A stretch of 64,000 bases of DNA. Source: Marinomonas sp. TW1 (GTDB lineage Bacteria > Pseudomonadota > Gammaproteobacteria > Pseudomonadales > Marinomonadaceae). The DNA lies in NCBI RefSeq assembly GCF_001625355.1, contig NZ_JSEE01000012.1, forward strand, positions 62,001 through 126,000, written 5' to 3'. Under the pieces are notes generated by a model. That model did not search any database. It saw only the letters and a program-made list of their open reading frames with translations, and was not told the origin of the DNA. A program made the position numbers and the translations under genes. Each line of letters starts with the position of its first letter. The first letter of the stretch is position 1. Below are positions 45,219 through 56,314 of the stretch, one piece after another.

Positions 45219-45273
45219 AGCGAAGACTCATTGTCTTATGGGCATACATGTTTATTTAAGAGGAAATTTCCCC

Positions 45274-46551
45274 ATGGCCAACACCGAAGCCTTTTTCAGC
45301 CAAACGCTCGCTGAGCGAGATCCTGAACTTTATGCAACGATTACAGAAGAGCAAGAACGCCAAGAAACTGGCATTGAGTTGATTGCCTCTGAAAACATCA
45401 CTTCAAAAGCCGTACTTGAAGCGCAAGGTTCTGTGCTGACAAACAAATACGCGGAAGGTTACCCAAACCGTCGTTATTACGGTGGCTGTGAAGCCGTTGA
45501 CGTGACCGAGCAATTGGCCATTGACCGCGCGAAGCAATTATTTAACTGTGAATTTGTCAATGTGCAGCCACACTCAGGCGCACAAGCAAATGGTGCGGTT
45601 ATGCTAGCACTATTACAACCAGGCGATACCATTCTTGGTATGTCACTTGATGCAGGCGGTCACTTAACACACGGTGCGCCACCAGCTCAGTCGGGCAAAT
45701 GGTTTAATGCCGTTCAATACCAAGTTAACCCTGATACGCTATTAATCGACTACGATGCCATCGAAGCGCAAGCACTAGAGTGCAAACCTAAAATGATCAT
45801 CGCTGGTGGTTCTGCAATCCCTCGCGTCATCGATTTCAAACGTTTCCGTGAAATCGCAGACAAGGTTGGTGCCTACTTATTTGTCGACATGGCTCACATC
45901 GCCGGCTTGGTTGCAACAGGCGCTCACCCTTCACCACTTCCACACGCTCACGTTGTGACAACAACGACTCACAAGACATTGCGCGGTCCTCGTGGCGGCA
46001 TGATCTTGTCTAACGATTTGGATTTGGGCAAGAAAATTAACTCCGCCGTCTTCCCAGGCTACCAAGGTGGTCCACTAATGCACGTGATTGCCGGTAAAGC
46101 GGTTGCATTCGGTGAAGCATTGAAGCCTGAGTTCAAAACGTACATTGACCAAGTTGTTACTAACGCCAAAGTACTAGCCGAAGTGATGATTGAACGTGGC
46201 TGTGATGTAGTCACCGGCGGTACTGACAATCACCTAATGCTCGTTGACCTACGTCCAAAAGGCATTAAAGGTAATATGGCGGATAAAGCACTGGAACGTG
46301 CTGGTATCACTTGTAATAAAAACGGCATCCCGTTTGATACGGAAAAACCAATGATCACATCCGGTATTCGTATTGGTACGCCTGCTGCGACTTCTCGTGG
46401 TTTTGGTGAGGAAGAATTCCGTAAAGTGGGTCACCTAATCAGTGATGTCTTAGATGGTCTAGTGGCAATGCCAGAAGGCAACGCCGAAGTAGAAGCTCGC
46501 GTACTTGCAGAAGTGAAAGAACTTTGCAAACGCTTCCCACTTTACCGCTAA
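45274..46551 (+). CDS. glyA: Serine hydroxymethyltransferase
   Basis: 425 residues from ATG 45274, preceded by AAGAGGAAA; the frame is open to 45238. N-terminal [13 protein letters not shown], the PLP lysine in [16 protein letters not shown] and [14 protein letters not shown] are the family signatures. It interconverts serine and glycine with tetrahydrofolate, so in this operon it works together with glycine cleavage. A terminator-like hairpin lies between it and gcvH. Confidence 0.96.
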   Translation: MANTEAFFSQTLAERDPELYATITEEQERQETGIELIASENITSKAVLEAQGSVLTNKYAEGYPNRRYYGGCEAVDVTEQLAIDRAKQLFNCEFVNVQPHSGAQANGAVMLALLQPGDTILGMSLDAGGHLTHGAPPAQSGKWFNAVQYQVNPDTLLIDYDAIEAQALECKPKMIIAGGSAIPRVIDFKRFREIADKVGAYLFVDMAHIAGLVATGAHPSPLPHAHVVTTTTHKTLRGPRGGMILSNDLDLGKKINSAVFPGYQGGPLMHVIAGKAVAFGEALKPEFKTYIDQVVTNAKVLAEVMIERGCDVVTGGTDNHLMLVDLRPKGIKGNMADKALERAGITCNKNGIPFDTEKPMITSGIRIGTPAATSRGFGEEEFRKVGHLISDVLDGLVAMPEGNAEVEARVLAEVKELCKRFPLYR

Positions 46552-46559
46552 TCAACATG

Positions 46560-46588
46560 CCCAAGAGGATTTCCTCTTGGGTATTTTT
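46560..46588 (+). terminator. Terminator or attenuator between glyA and gcvH
   Basis: CCCAAGAGGA (46560-46569) pairs with TCCTCTTGGG (46572-46581) and is followed by TATTTTTTT. gcvH starts only 18 bases later, so this is an intra-operon signal that should reduce gcvHP relative to glyA. Confidence 0.8.
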
Positions 46589-46606
46589 TTAAGAGGCAAA
46601 CAACCT

Positions 46607-46990
46607 ATGAGCACTATCCCAGAAAATTTGAAATACGCTGATTCACATGAGTGGGTTCTAGACAATGGTGATGGCACTGTCACGGTTGGTATTACGGATC
46701 ACGCACAAGACTTGCTTGGCGATGTTGTTTACGTCGAATTACCTGAAGTAGGCGCAGCCACAACGGCTTCAGAGCAATTTTCACTAATTGAATCGGTAAA
46801 AGCGGCATCAGACATCTATGCCCCAGTTAATGGTGAGATCATTGAAGTCAATGAAGCACTAGAAGATGCCCCTGAGCTAATCAACGAAGAGCCTTATGAA
46901 GGCGCTTGGATTGCTAAAATCAAGCTTAGCGACCCAGCGGATCTTGATAAATTACTCAACGCATCAGGCTACGCTGACTCCATTGAGTAA
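46607..46990 (+). CDS. gcvH: Glycine cleavage system H-protein
   Basis: 127 residues from ATG 46607, with AAGAGG upstream. The lipoylated Lys lies in SLIESVKAASDIYAPV near residue 65. GcvH shuttles the aminomethyl group between P, T and L proteins. gcvP follows 86 bp later. The L-protein gene (lpd) is not in the window. Confidence 0.96.
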   Translation: MSTIPENLKYADSHEWVLDNGDGTVTVGITDHAQDLLGDVVYVELPEVGAATTASEQFSLIESVKAASDIYAPVNGEIIEVNEALEDAPELINEEPYEGAWIAKIKLSDPADLDKLLNASGYADSIE

Positions 46991-47076
46991 TTAGACTCAC
47001 ATTCGAATTGCCCTGCTCTTTCACGACCATGAAAGAGCACATTCTCTACTCTCTTCTTTTAATAGGTGATTGAACT

Positions 47077-49941
47077 ATGACATCGTGCATCCGCGATTTG
47101 TTGAACAACGACGAATTCATCGCTCGCCATATCGGACCAGATAGCCAAGAACAAGCTAAAATGCTGAACACCATTGGCGCAAGCGATCTCGCTGAATTAA
47201 TTGAAAAAACGGTTCCTGAGGCCATTTGCCAAGCAAACCTAGATTTAAGTGCGCAAGCGGTCAGCGAAAACGATGCCTTAGTAGAACTTAAAGCCATTGC
47301 ACAACAAAACAAAGTAGCGCGCTCCTTTATCGGCATGGGCTATCACGATACATTTGTGCCATCACCTATTTTACGAAATCTATTAGAAACCCCAGGTTGG
47401 TATACGGCTTATACGCCCTACCAGCCTGAAATCTCACAAGGTCGTTTAGAAGCCTTACTGAATTTCCAGCAAGTGATTATCGATCTAACCGGCATGGAGA
47501 TCTCCAACGCATCACTATTGGACGAAGCAACCGCTGCCGCAGAAGCCATGACGCTGATGAAGCGCTCCAACCGAAAGAAAAGTAATTTACTCTTTGTCGC
47601 CGATCATTGTTTACCACAGACCATTGATGTGGTGAAAACACGCGCGGAATTACTTGGCATTGATGTGGTGGTAGACGATCTAGAGAAACTCAATGATCAT
47701 GATGTCTTTGGTGCCATTGTTCAATATCCAGGCATTGACGGTGAAGTCAAAGATTTGACACCATTTATTGCCGCCGCTCACGAACAAAAAGCCTTGGTCA
47801 GCGTTGCCGTCGATCTACTTTCTCTTGTCTTGCTAAAATCTCCTGGCGACATGAGTGCGGACATTGTGTTTGGTAGCGCGCAACGTTTCGGTGTGCCAAT
47901 GGGCTTTGGCGGTCCACACGCGGCCTTCCTTGCCACAAAAGACACATACAAACGCTCCATGCCTGGCCGTGTTATCGGCGTTTCCAAAGACAGCCATGAT
48001 CAGCCAGCTCTGCGTATGGCTATGCAGACTCGTGAACAACACATTCGTCGCGAGAAAGCCACGTCTAACATCTGTACTGCACAAGCCCTTCTCGCCATGA
48101 TGGCCAGTTTTTACGCGGTTTATCATGGTCCTGATGGATTAAAGAAAATCGCCTCTCGCGTTGCCGGACTAACTCACCTTCTTGCGTCTCAATTGCAAGC
48201 CAACGGCTTTAACAGTAATGCCAGTCATTTTGACACGCTTGTCATTGATAGCGACGATAAAACTCAAGCCATCTATGAAAAAGCGCAAGCGAAGTTAATG
48301 AATTTTTATCAAGTCAGTGATAGCCGCTTGTCCATTGCCTTGAACGAAACCACCAAACCACAAGACATCGTCGACATCCTAGCTTGTTTTGACATTGCTA
48401 CGGATGTTGAAAGCATTGCCAATATGAACATCAGCTTTGGCATTGCTGACAACCTATTACGTCAAGACGAGATTCTGACCCATCCTGTGTTCAACAGCCA
48501 CCACAGTGAAACCGAGTTAATGCGCTACATGCATCAACTTGAAGTCAAAGACATCGCGCTTAATCAAAGCATGATTCCACTAGGTTCATGTACTATGAAG
48601 CTGAACGCGGCTTCTGAAATGATTCCTGTGACTTGGGCCGAGTTTGGTCGCATTCACCCATTTGCACCAGACAACCAAGTTTCTGGCTATCATGCCTTGC
48701 TACAAGAGCTGATTGCCATGCTTTCTAAAGCCACAGGTTACGACACGGTGTCCTTGCAACCTAACTCTGGCGCCCAAGGCGAATACGCCGGTTTGGTCGC
48801 CATTGATAAGTACCACAAGTCACGCGGCGACCATGATCGTGATGTGTGCTTGATCCCGAGCTCAGCCCACGGCACCAACCCAGCCTCTGCCGCTCTTGCT
48901 GGCATGAAAGTAGTCATTGTTAAGTGCGATGAGAACGGCAATATCGACCTTGATGATCTGGCTGAAAAAGCGGAAAAGCACGCAGAGCAACTAAGCTGCA
49001 TCATGGCCACCTACCCCTCTACTCACGGCGTGTTTGAAGAGCACATTCGTGAAGTATGCGACACAGTGCACAAATACGGCGGTCAAGTTTACATTGATGG
49101 CGCCAACCTTAATGCTTTGGTTGGCATTGCGCCTCCAGGCAGCTTTGGAGGTGATGTATCTCACCTAAACTTGCACAAAACTTTCTGTATACCACACGGT
49201 GGTGGTGGCCCAGGCATGGGACCAATTGGGGTGAAATCGCACCTTGCTCCTTTCTTACCAGGCCACACTATTAGCCCAGTTCTGGACATGGAAGAACAAC
49301 ATGGCGCCGTGTCTGCCGCCCCTTACGGCAGCGCTAGCATTCTAGTGATTACCTGGATGTACATCAAAATGATGGGCGATCAGGGCTTAAAAGACGCGAC
49401 CTATAATGCCATTTTGAATGCCAACTATGTGGCCAAACGTCTAGGTGAGCACTACCCTGTGCTTTACACTGGCAAAAACAATACAGTCGCTCACGAGTGC
49501 ATCATCGACATTCGTCCGTTGAAAGCGGAATCTGGCATTTCAGAAGAAGACATTGCTAAGCGCCTAATGGACTTTGGTTTCCATGCGCCAACCATGTCTT
49601 TCCCTGTGGCCGGCACCTTGATGATCGAACCAACCGAATCTGAAAACCTTGAAGAATTAGATCGCTTCTGTGACGCTATGATTCAAATTCGCAAAGAGAT
49701 CAGTAAGGTTCAAACTAGCGAATGGAGCTTGGAAGACAATCCGCTTGTTAACGCTCCACACACCGCAGCAAGCCTGTTAGCCGCGGATTGGAACCACGGT
49801 TACACTCGCGAAGAAGCCGCCTACCCATTAGCTTGGATCAAAGCTCGTAAATATTGGCCACCCGTTGGCCGTATCGACAATGTCTACGGTGATCGCAACT
49901 TGTTCTGTGAGTGCCCACCGATTGAAAGCTACGAAGGCTAA
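47077..49941 (+). CDS. gcvP: Glycine dehydrogenase (decarboxylating), P-protein
   Basis: 954 residues, the fused single-chain form. N-terminal FIARHIGP and [20 protein letters not shown] mark the first half; the PLP lysine is in [18 protein letters not shown] near residue 705. It decarboxylates glycine and loads the H-protein. Last gene of glyA-gcvH-gcvP, followed by a terminator. Confidence 0.97.
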   Translation: MTSCIRDLLNNDEFIARHIGPDSQEQAKMLNTIGASDLAELIEKTVPEAICQANLDLSAQAVSENDALVELKAIAQQNKVARSFIGMGYHDTFVPSPILRNLLETPGWYTAYTPYQPEISQGRLEALLNFQQVIIDLTGMEISNASLLDEATAAAEAMTLMKRSNRKKSNLLFVADHCLPQTIDVVKTRAELLGIDVVVDDLEKLNDHDVFGAIVQYPGIDGEVKDLTPFIAAAHEQKALVSVAVDLLSLVLLKSPGDMSADIVFGSAQRFGVPMGFGGPHAAFLATKDTYKRSMPGRVIGVSKDSHDQPALRMAMQTREQHIRREKATSNICTAQALLAMMASFYAVYHGPDGLKKIASRVAGLTHLLASQLQANGFNSNASHFDTLVIDSDDKTQAIYEKAQAKLMNFYQVSDSRLSIALNETTKPQDIVDILACFDIATDVESIANMNISFGIADNLLRQDEILTHPVFNSHHSETELMRYMHQLEVKDIALNQSMIPLGSCTMKLNAASEMIPVTWAEFGRIHPFAPDNQVSGYHALLQELIAMLSKATGYDTVSLQPNSGAQGEYAGLVAIDKYHKSRGDHDRDVCLIPSSAHGTNPASAALAGMKVVIVKCDENGNIDLDDLAEKAEKHAEQLSCIMATYPSTHGVFEEHIREVCDTVHKYGGQVYIDGANLNALVGIAPPGSFGGDVSHLNLHKTFCIPHGGGGPGMGPIGVKSHLAPFLPGHTISPVLDMEEQHGAVSAAPYGSASILVITWMYIKMMGDQGLKDATYNAILNANYVAKRLGEHYPVLYTGKNNTVAHECIIDIRPLKAESGISEEDIAKRLMDFGFHAPTMSFPVAGTLMIEPTESENLEELDRFCDAMIQIRKEISKVQTSEWSLEDNPLVNAPHTAASLLAADWNHGYTREEAAYPLAWIKARKYWPPVGRIDNVYGDRNLFCECPPIESYEG

Positions 49942-49991
49942 TTCTGCGATTAAAACTGAGACAAATCTTTGCATCTAACCAGAATCGCCAT

Positions 49992-50028
49992 AAAGCGAGC
50001 CTAACCATCTGTTAGTCTCGCTTTTTTA
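49992..50028. terminator. Bidirectional terminator after gcvP
   Basis: AAAGCGAG-C-CTAAC pairs with GTTAG-T-CTCGCTTT around CATCT, with a T-run after it; the convergent next gene ends at 50026. Confidence 0.87.
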
Positions 50029-50796
50029 TTGGCTACCATCTACTTCCCGCCAAAGCGCGCCACCTAGGCGCTGAAAATAGACAGCAAAAGCCTGATTAAT
50101 ACGTTCCCTTTGCTGCCCTTGTGGATACAAACCTCGGCTCGCTTCGGTGGAATATCGCGAACCTCTCACCAAAAAGCCATTATTAGGACACGCATCCTCA
50201 ATAAACGCCTCAAAAGATCGAGCGCACAGCTCTTCAGGTTTTGCATAATATAGAATGTTATATTCTTGATCAGCTTGCTGAGAGGCACGAAACAACTCGC
50301 TTGGTTCATCACCTGCTGGATTCAACATAATGGCTTTAAAGCACTCTGTTAAGGCAAGGTTTAATGGGTGATTCACTGTTTGCGTCACATCCACCAGATT
50401 CAACCATTGGCGAGAAGCAAAGCTCATAGCGGGTGATTGAGGGTACAACTTATCAGCAATATAATGATCAAAGGCGTGAAACCATTCGTGCGCCAGACTG
50501 CCTGCCCCTGCATTTTTCGCTAAGGCAAGCTGCCTAGTTGCTGGAGTGTAATGCGCTGCCACACCTGGCTGCCCGCCCTTACCATATTGCAAGCCAAGTG
50601 TACCGCGCAATGAAATTAAGGCTTCCGGCGCCTGCAAGACCGTCATTAGATCCAACAAGGCTTGATAAAAATTGATCGCGGCTCGATCTCGCTCGTGTGG
50701 CGTAACCCAACGACCCATTTCAATCCCGCGAAAATCAAACTGACGCCGGATCGAGACAAAAGAAATTTGTGTTTCTGAAGGATGGGACATTGGCAT
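50026..50796 (-). CDS. Zincin-like protein (LPD1/CLCA_X-type), function unknown
   Basis: 256 residues. A metal-binding HEWFH is in AGSLAHEWFHAFDHY near residue 130, and FRGIEMGRWVTPHERDRA at the N-terminus resembles the LPD1 domain that is usually found inside large mobile-element polyproteins. Here it is a free-standing protein between housekeeping genes. No signal peptide. A cytosolic metalloprotease is plausible. I am fairly sure of the motif and less sure of the family name. Confidence 0.55.
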   Translation of the reverse strand: MPMSHPSETQISFVSIRRQFDFRGIEMGRWVTPHERDRAAINFYQALLDLMTVLQAPEALISLRGTLGLQYGKGGQPGVAAHYTPATRQLALAKNAGAGSLAHEWFHAFDHYIADKLYPQSPAMSFASRQWLNLVDVTQTVNHPLNLALTECFKAIMLNPAGDEPSELFRASQQADQEYNILYYAKPEELCARSFEAFIEDACPNNGFLVRGSRYSTEASRGLYPQGQQRERINQAFAVYFQRLGGALWREVDGSQ

Positions 50797-50816
50797 TTAG
50801 CTTCTTATTTTTAGGT

Positions 50817-51293
50817 TTATACCTTATGTAAATATAGACAATTAACTTGTTTAAGTTTAGCCAGCTTAACCTGTTTGCAGACTGACAACTCACATTGCAC
50901 ATGAGAACGTACTGCGGCAATCGCTCGCTCATCTTGATTCAGTTTTATCACTTGCTCATCTTGCCAATCAAGTAAGCGATCCACTTCATCCTGATATGCT
51001 TCTTCGATCTTAGTCAGAGCAATTTGCTGCTCTAAACTCAAAGTCAAACCTTGAGACTCCAGCTGCTTGCCAACAGAATTGAATGTTTGTTGCCACAATA
51101 GTGATGGCAATTCATCGTCTCGTTCCCGTCTATCATTTCGACCATTTGAAACGGAACTGGTTCTAACTTCAGTAATAGACTGAACAAACTCGTTATTATT
51201 CTCAACAGTGCCAGTGAACCCAATAGGAGAAATTACCACCAAACATGTCGCAGTAAACGACTTTAAATATTTTAATGTAGACATCAACATCAT
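50817..51293 (-). CDS. Secreted hypothetical protein with helical core
   Basis: 158 residues. A signal-peptide-like N-terminus (KSFTATCLVVISPIGFTG) is followed by an Arg/Asp-rich patch and a long charged helix (residues 75-125, ALTKIEEAYQDEVDRLLDWQ region). Three C-terminal Cys (VQCELSVCKQVKL and VNCLYL) are noticeable. I recognise no family. It starts 220 bp from rluC on the same strand and lies 20 bp before the zincin-like gene. Confidence 0.5.
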   Translation of the reverse strand: MMLMSTLKYLKSFTATCLVVISPIGFTGTVENNNEFVQSITEVRTSSVSNGRNDRRERDDELPSLLWQQTFNSVGKQLESQGLTLSLEQQIALTKIEEAYQDEVDRLLDWQDEQVIKLNQDERAIAAVRSHVQCELSVCKQVKLAKLKQVNCLYLHKV

Positions 51294-51513
51294 TAGGGTC
51301 TCATTACATTAACAGTCTAATCATTAAGCCTGAGCCAATGAATAGCGGCAAGACGGTCTTATGCAAATGCACAATAGAATCTCATCTGTACAATCTAATG
51401 TCCGATGCTGACAAGCTAGCCACAAAAAAGCACGAAACGGGATAGGGTAAAATAACAAGTTCGCGACAACCAATGCCACGAACTTACTCTAGCTAGATAT
51501 GGAATCAAAGTGA

Positions 51514-52482
51514 TTAATAAAGGGCTTTAAGGGTATGATTCATTAAAGATTGCCACTCATCATCTAACGGCGCTTCAAATACTTTTTTCTCACCATTAAG
51601 TTCAATAACCAAGCGAGTCGCATGCAAGCATAAACGTTTAAAACCTAACGCTTTACTGGCTTTCAACGCTTCCGCTGGGGAATACTTATCGTCTCCTACA
51701 ATGGGATAGCCAGCATGCAAAGTATGAACACGAATTTGGTGGGTTCTACCCGTCACAGGCTCACACTCAATCAAGCTATAATCTTCAAATTGTCGAACCA
51801 ACTTAAACAAGGTCAGACTTTCTTTACCATCAGTATGAACTTTTACCACTCGCTCACCTGATTTAAGCTCATTTTTCAACAAAGGCGCATTCACCTGTTG
51901 CTTGCGCTTTGGCCAGCTCCCATACACCAGAGCGAAATAAGTCTTTTGCACACCTTCCTTTTCTCGCAGTGCCGTATGCAACTCTTTTAGCACTGATCGC
52001 TTTTTGGCAATCATTATCAAACCCGAGGTGTCTCGGTCTAATCGATGAACCAGCTCAATAAATTTTTCTTGCGGGCGCATTTGACGCACCACTTCCACTA
52101 AACCAAAGCTGAGACCACTGCCACCATGTACAGCCAAGCCAGATGGTTTATTGACCACCAATAAGCCTTTATCTTCATAAACGATACGAGACTCAATCTC
52201 ATTTTTCAGTTTGTCTGACAAGTCTGGTTTTTTAGATTCTGGCGCAATCACGATTGGCGCAATACGAACAACATCGTCAGACTGCAGTCGATAATCTGGT
52301 TTGGTTCGCTTTTTATTAACGCGAATTTCACCTTTCCTCAGCAGGTTGTAAATTTTCCCCTTAGGCACACCCTTCAAAAAAGTAACAAGAAAATTATCAA
52401 TCCTTTGTTCGTGATTGTTTTCATCTATCGTCACATAGCGTACGGCGGGGCGAGGGGCTAAATTCGGGTCTGTTTCAGACAT
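51514..52482 (-). CDS. rluC: 23S rRNA pseudouridine synthase RluC
   Basis: 322 residues from ATG 52482. S4 RNA-binding domain at about 20-80 (RIDNFLVTFLKGVPKGKIYN), then the catalytic HRLDRDTSGLIM with Asp near residue 150, and GRTHQIRVH. RluC makes pseudouridines 955, 2504 and 2580. It is divergent from rne, as in many gammaproteobacteria. Confidence 0.94.
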   Translation of the reverse strand: MSETDPNLAPRPAVRYVTIDENNHEQRIDNFLVTFLKGVPKGKIYNLLRKGEIRVNKKRTKPDYRLQSDDVVRIAPIVIAPESKKPDLSDKLKNEIESRIVYEDKGLLVVNKPSGLAVHGGSGLSFGLVEVVRQMRPQEKFIELVHRLDRDTSGLIMIAKKRSVLKELHTALREKEGVQKTYFALVYGSWPKRKQQVNAPLLKNELKSGERVVKVHTDGKESLTLFKLVRQFEDYSLIECEPVTGRTHQIRVHTLHAGYPIVGDDKYSPAEALKASKALGFKRLCLHATRLVIELNGEKKVFEAPLDDEWQSLMNHTLKALY

Positions 52483-52954
52483 ATGCAAAGATTGGTTTCC
52501 TTTATAATTGAAGCACTTAGTTTTTACTGTTATATTCAATATCGCAAAGGGTAAGAGGCAACAAAACGCCTCGAAGATAAGAAGCAAGAATTGAATGATA
52601 CTGCCAGAGCGACACTTTGGCCCCTATCTTACCTCTGTAACAGTTAATCTTAAATATTAAACCGCATGATTCGGAAAAAACCGCATCAGTGGAAGGAATT
52701 TCATTAAATTGCTCAACCGCGCGTTCGCGATGTTTGACAAAAAGGCAAAGAAACGAGACCAGTTAAAGAGACTATTTGGTAATAATCGAGGCAGCGACCG
52801 CTACACGCGTTTAGTTAGAAATAAATGAATCCAGTATTCATCTCGCCAGACAAAAACTGAATGATTTGCTCTATAATTTTGAGTCAGATTGATTAATGGT
52901 TGCCCTGACACTGCTGTGGCGTTTTCGTATCCGCTAACAGAGTTCACACATAAA
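52483..52954. other. Divergent rluC-rne control region and probable rne leader
   Basis: 472 bases. Long rne leaders are known to carry the RNase E self-regulation target, so most of this may be transcribed. It contains a short basic ORF (52730-52828), a CGCG-TTCG-CG hairpin-like motif just before it, and a repeated ACCGCAT (about 52661 and 52680). Confidence 0.55.
52730..52828 (+). CDS. Candidate 32-residue basic leader peptide upstream of rne
   Basis: ATG 52730 opens MFDKKAKKRDQLKRLF, then GNNRGSDRYTRLVRNK and a TGA. Thirteen of 32 residues are Lys or Arg. An in-frame TTG at 52709 with GGAAGGA 11 bases upstream would make it 39 residues. It ends 126 bases before rne. It could be a true small protein, a regulatory leader peptide or chance. 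Confidence 0.35.
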   Translation: MFDKKAKKRDQLKRLFGNNRGSDRYTRLVRNK

Positions 52955-55900
52955 ATGATTAGAATGTTAATAAATGCAACTCAACAAGAAGAGTTGCGCG
53001 TTGCACTAGTAGACGGTCAACGTCTGTATGATCTAGATATCGAATCTGGCTCTCGCGAGCAGAAAAAATCCAACATTTATAAAGGCAAAATTACTCGAGT
53101 TGAACCGAGTCTTGAAGCCGCTTTTGTTGATTTTGGCGCAGACCGCCACGGATTCCTTCCTCTCAAAGAAATCTCGAAAACCTACTTTTCTAAAAAAGCG
53201 AACCATGATGGCCGCATCAACATCAAAGATGTGATCAGCGAAGGTCAAGAAGTCATTGTTCAGGTAGACAAAGAAGAACGTGGCAACAAAGGCGCCGCAC
53301 TAACGACTTTTGTCAGCCTAGCTGGACGCTACCTTGTTTTGATGCCGAACAATCCACGCGCAGGTGGCATTTCTCGTCGCATTGATGGTGATGATCGCTC
53401 GCAATTAAAAGAAGCCATGTCTGGCCTAAAAACGCCTGAAAATGGCGGATTAATTGTCCGTACAGCTGGGGTTGGCCGTTCAACGGAAGAGCTTCAGTGG
53501 GATTTAGACTACTTAGAAACCCTTTGGAGCTCCATTACCAAAGCCGCAACAGAGAAACCAGCCCCTTTCCTAATTTACCAGGAAAGTAACATTGTGATTC
53601 GCGCCATTCGAGACTACTTGCGCGAAGACATTGGCGAAGTACTAATTGATGAAAAGCAAGCTTACCAAGATGCGGTCAATTTTGTGATGCAAGTTATGCC
53701 TCACTTTAAATCACGCATTAAGCTTTACACAGACTCTACCCCTTTATTCAATCGCTTCCAGATTGAAACCCAGATCGAAACAGCCTTCCAACGTGAAGTA
53801 CGTTTGCCGTCTGGTGGCTCTATTGTTATTGACCCTACCGAAGCCTTGGTATCGATCGACATCAACTCGGCACGAGCAACCAAAGGTGGCGACATTGAAG
53901 AGACGGCGCTACAGACCAACCTTGAGGCGGCCGATGAAATTGCTCGTCAGCTAAGACTTCGTGATATTGGCGGCTTGGTGGTCATCGACTTCATCGACAT
54001 GACACCAGTACGCAACCAGAAAGAAGTTGAAAATCGTATGAAGACGGCGCTTGAAGCTGACCGAGCTCGAGTTCAGCTTGGTCGCATTTCACGCTTCGGT
54101 CTACTGGAAATGTCTCGTCAACGCTTACGCCCATCTTTGGGTGAGACAAGCGGCATCGTTTGTCCTCGCTGTAACGGCCAAGGCTTCATTCGTGATGTTG
54201 AATCACTTGCTTTATCTGTACTTCGTTTAATCGAAGAAGAGTGTGCGAAAGAACGTACCGCACAAATTCGCGCCGTGCTGCCTGTTTCCGTCGCCACTTT
54301 CTTGTTGAACGAGAAACGCACCAACATCGCCAAAATTGAGAAGCGCAATAGCGTTCATATTATCCTTGTGCCAAACCCGCACATGGAAACACCTCATTTT
54401 GAAGTTGAACGAATCCGCGATGACAACTCAGTCGTGTCACAGAACGACACTAGCTACACATTAGTAGAGACGCCTGAGCAACCTCCGTACGAACCACGTC
54501 AAGCGAATGAAGTTGTTCGTCCGCAAGCGGCCGTAACGAGTATTGCACCAAAAGCACCGGCTCCGGCGCATACCAACACACCAGTAAAAAGCAAGCCTAG
54601 CAAGGTTAGTAAACCGAGCCTGCTAACCCGCATTTTGACAGCCCTATTTGGAGACTCAACGGAATCCAAGAGCGCAGATAAAGGCGGCAAAAGCACCACA
54701 GCCAACAAAAACACTCGCAGCAACACCAGCAAGAATACCAACAAGAATGCTCGACCAAATCGCAACAAGCGCAATGTAAAACACCAAAGTGCTGAACGTG
54801 AGAGTGAAGAGTCACAAGAAAAAGCACGCTCGACTCGTCAATCACGCCGCGAGCAAGCCGAAGCGGGCGGTAAGAACAACAATAGTCGTCGCAACAACCG
54901 CCCTAATCGTCAAAACGATCAGGACAATAAGACCGAGACGCAAGAGCAAACACCAAAAGCGGCACGTCAGCAAAAAGAAGTGCCGGAAGTGAAAGAGCGT
55001 AAGCGTGATCGCAATGAGAACCGCCGTCGCAATGGTAAAATTAAAGACGAAGCCCTAGAAAATGCAAAACTACAAGAAGCTGAACAAGCCGCTAAAGTAG
55101 AATCTGCAGAAAAAGCTGAGTCCGACAACCAATCTAATCAACAGAGTAATTCTGGAGATGAGCCACAGCAACGTCGCTCTCGTCGCTCTCGCCGTTCTCG
55201 TCGCCCTCAACGCGAAGAGACTACCGTAGAGAATAATACAGAAGAGACAGCACAAACTGAGTCTCAAGCAAGCGTCACACCAGCTGAACAAGCAGAAACC
55301 TCAACTGAAGCCGCTGCCCCAATCAGCTCGGACGTTGTTGAAGCAGCGACTCAAGCGCTTGATGAAAACAATGCGACAACAGCGGAAGCTCGCCCAGACA
55401 AAGAAGCAGAAAGCAACACCACTTCTGATACAAAAACAGAAGAAGTCGTAAAGCCTAAGCCTAAAATGTCTGTTAAGGCACAAATTAGCAAAGCTGAACA
55501 AGGCGCAGAACCTGAAGCCGCAAAAATGGAAGAAACGCCAGATCTAACGACTTCTGAAGAGACAAGCACTGAGTCAGAAAAAGTTAATACTGCGTCTGCT
55601 GAACCGGTATCTGAAGCTGAAGCACTGAAAAGCGATGCCGAATTAACAGAAACGACTGACAGCGTAACGACTGAATCTATTGCTGACACATCAATTCAAC
55701 AAGCAACAATAGAAGAAGTAGCCTCAAAGGAGACATCAGAAGAAACCAGCGCAGAACCTAAAGCACAAGTCACTTCACCTGAAATGGAAGCGACAGAAGC
55801 TGCAGCGCCAATAGCTGATGAGACGGACACTGAGAATGCTAAACCAGCAACTCAGCAAACATCCGCCACTCAAGCTGAACAGCCTAGTGAAGAGACGACC

Positions 55901-56200
55901 TCAGTAGATGACGCGCAAGCGGCCAATACTGAAACAGAGCAAGCAACAGATAAAAAAGCTCGCGTTCCACGTCGTGGCCGCGGTAAGCCAGTTGCTAAAA
56001 CGTCAAGTGCAGAAGCAGTCGCTCCTGTTGAGTTGCCAGAAGCGATTCTTGCTCAGCAAGAAAAACTCCGCCAAGAGCAGGAAGAAAAACGTAATGCGGC
56101 AACCTCTCGACGTCGTGCCTCATCCGGTCGAGTTAAAAATGACCCAAGACTGGCACGCGAAGAAAGCCAATCGGTAGAAGAAAACGCTGAATCAAATTAG
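52955..56200 (+). CDS. rne: Ribonuclease E
   Basis: 1081 residues from ATG 52955, which gives the canonical [18 protein letters not shown] start. S1 domain at about 35-120, catalytic Asp residues in VSIDINSA and VVIDFIDM, and the zinc link CPRCNGQG near 405. After ~520 the protein is disordered: a membrane-binding amphipathic helix ([11 protein letters not shown], near 555), Arg-rich RNA-binding stretches ([14 protein letters not shown]) and long Ala/Glu/Thr-rich acidic repeats. Scaffold of the RNA degradosome. A terminator follows. Confidence 0.96.
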   Translation: MIRMLINATQQEELRVALVDGQRLYDLDIESGSREQKKSNIYKGKITRVEPSLEAAFVDFGADRHGFLPLKEISKTYFSKKANHDGRINIKDVISEGQEVIVQVDKEERGNKGAALTTFVSLAGRYLVLMPNNPRAGGISRRIDGDDRSQLKEAMSGLKTPENGGLIVRTAGVGRSTEELQWDLDYLETLWSSITKAATEKPAPFLIYQESNIVIRAIRDYLREDIGEVLIDEKQAYQDAVNFVMQVMPHFKSRIKLYTDSTPLFNRFQIETQIETAFQREVRLPSGGSIVIDPTEALVSIDINSARATKGGDIEETALQTNLEAADEIARQLRLRDIGGLVVIDFIDMTPVRNQKEVENRMKTALEADRARVQLGRISRFGLLEMSRQRLRPSLGETSGIVCPRCNGQGFIRDVESLALSVLRLIEEECAKERTAQIRAVLPVSVATFLLNEKRTNIAKIEKRNSVHIILVPNPHMETPHFEVERIRDDNSVVSQNDTSYTLVETPEQPPYEPRQANEVVRPQAAVTSIAPKAPAPAHTNTPVKSKPSKVSKPSLLTRILTALFGDSTESKSADKGGKSTTANKNTRSNTSKNTNKNARPNRNKRNVKHQSAERESEESQEKARSTRQSRREQAEAGGKNNNSRRNNRPNRQNDQDNKTETQEQTPKAARQQKEVPEVKERKRDRNENRRRNGKIKDEALENAKLQEAEQAAKVESAEKAESDNQSNQQSNSGDEPQQRRSRRSRRSRRPQREETTVENNTEETAQTESQASVTPAEQAETSTEAAAPISSDVVEAATQALDENNATTAEARPDKEAESNTTSDTKTEEVVKPKPKMSVKAQISKAEQGAEPEAAKMEETPDLTTSEETSTESEKVNTASAEPVSEAEALKSDAELTETTDSVTTESIADTSIQQATIEEVASKETSEETSAEPKAQVTSPEMEATEAAAPIADETDTENAKPATQQTSATQAEQPSEETTSVDDAQAANTETEQATDKKARVPRRGRGKPVAKTSSAEAVAPVELPEAILAQQEKLRQEQEEKRNAATSRRRASSGRVKNDPRLAREESQSVEENAESN

Positions 56201-56228
56201 GATTAATTGATTCTTAATTCTTTTACTT

Positions 56229-56254
56229 AGAGCCCGCTTTTGCGGGCTCTTTTA
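56229..56254 (+). terminator. Rho-independent terminator after rne
   Basis: AGAGCCCGC (56229-56237) pairs with GCGGGCTCT (56242-56250) over TTTT, followed by T. Confidence 0.92.
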
Positions 56255-56314
56255 CAGACAAACGTAGACTTTTTCAACGGATTGATTTTGATTAAAAACG
56301 GATAGGTAAATTCA

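Larger units (their letters stand above)
44902..45273. other. Divergent control region between gcvT and glyA
   Basis: 372 bases without a gene. It holds the two 16-bp palindromes, an extended -10 for glyA and an AT-rich middle. I looked on both strands for the conserved cores of the tandem glycine riboswitch and did not find them. No regulator gene is present here. Confidence 0.75.

Noticed and set aside
44902..45273. Tandem glycine riboswitch upstream of gcvT or glyA
   Set aside because: Neither strand shows the conserved cores expected for this riboswitch.
47778..48126. Antisense ORFs inside gcvP
   Set aside because: They mirror the coding strand of a highly conserved gene and have no start signals.
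54500..56180. Long ORFs in other frames within the rne C-terminal half
   Set aside because: Repetitive Arg/Glu/Ala-rich coding sequence leaves other frames open; none has a start site or family resemblance.
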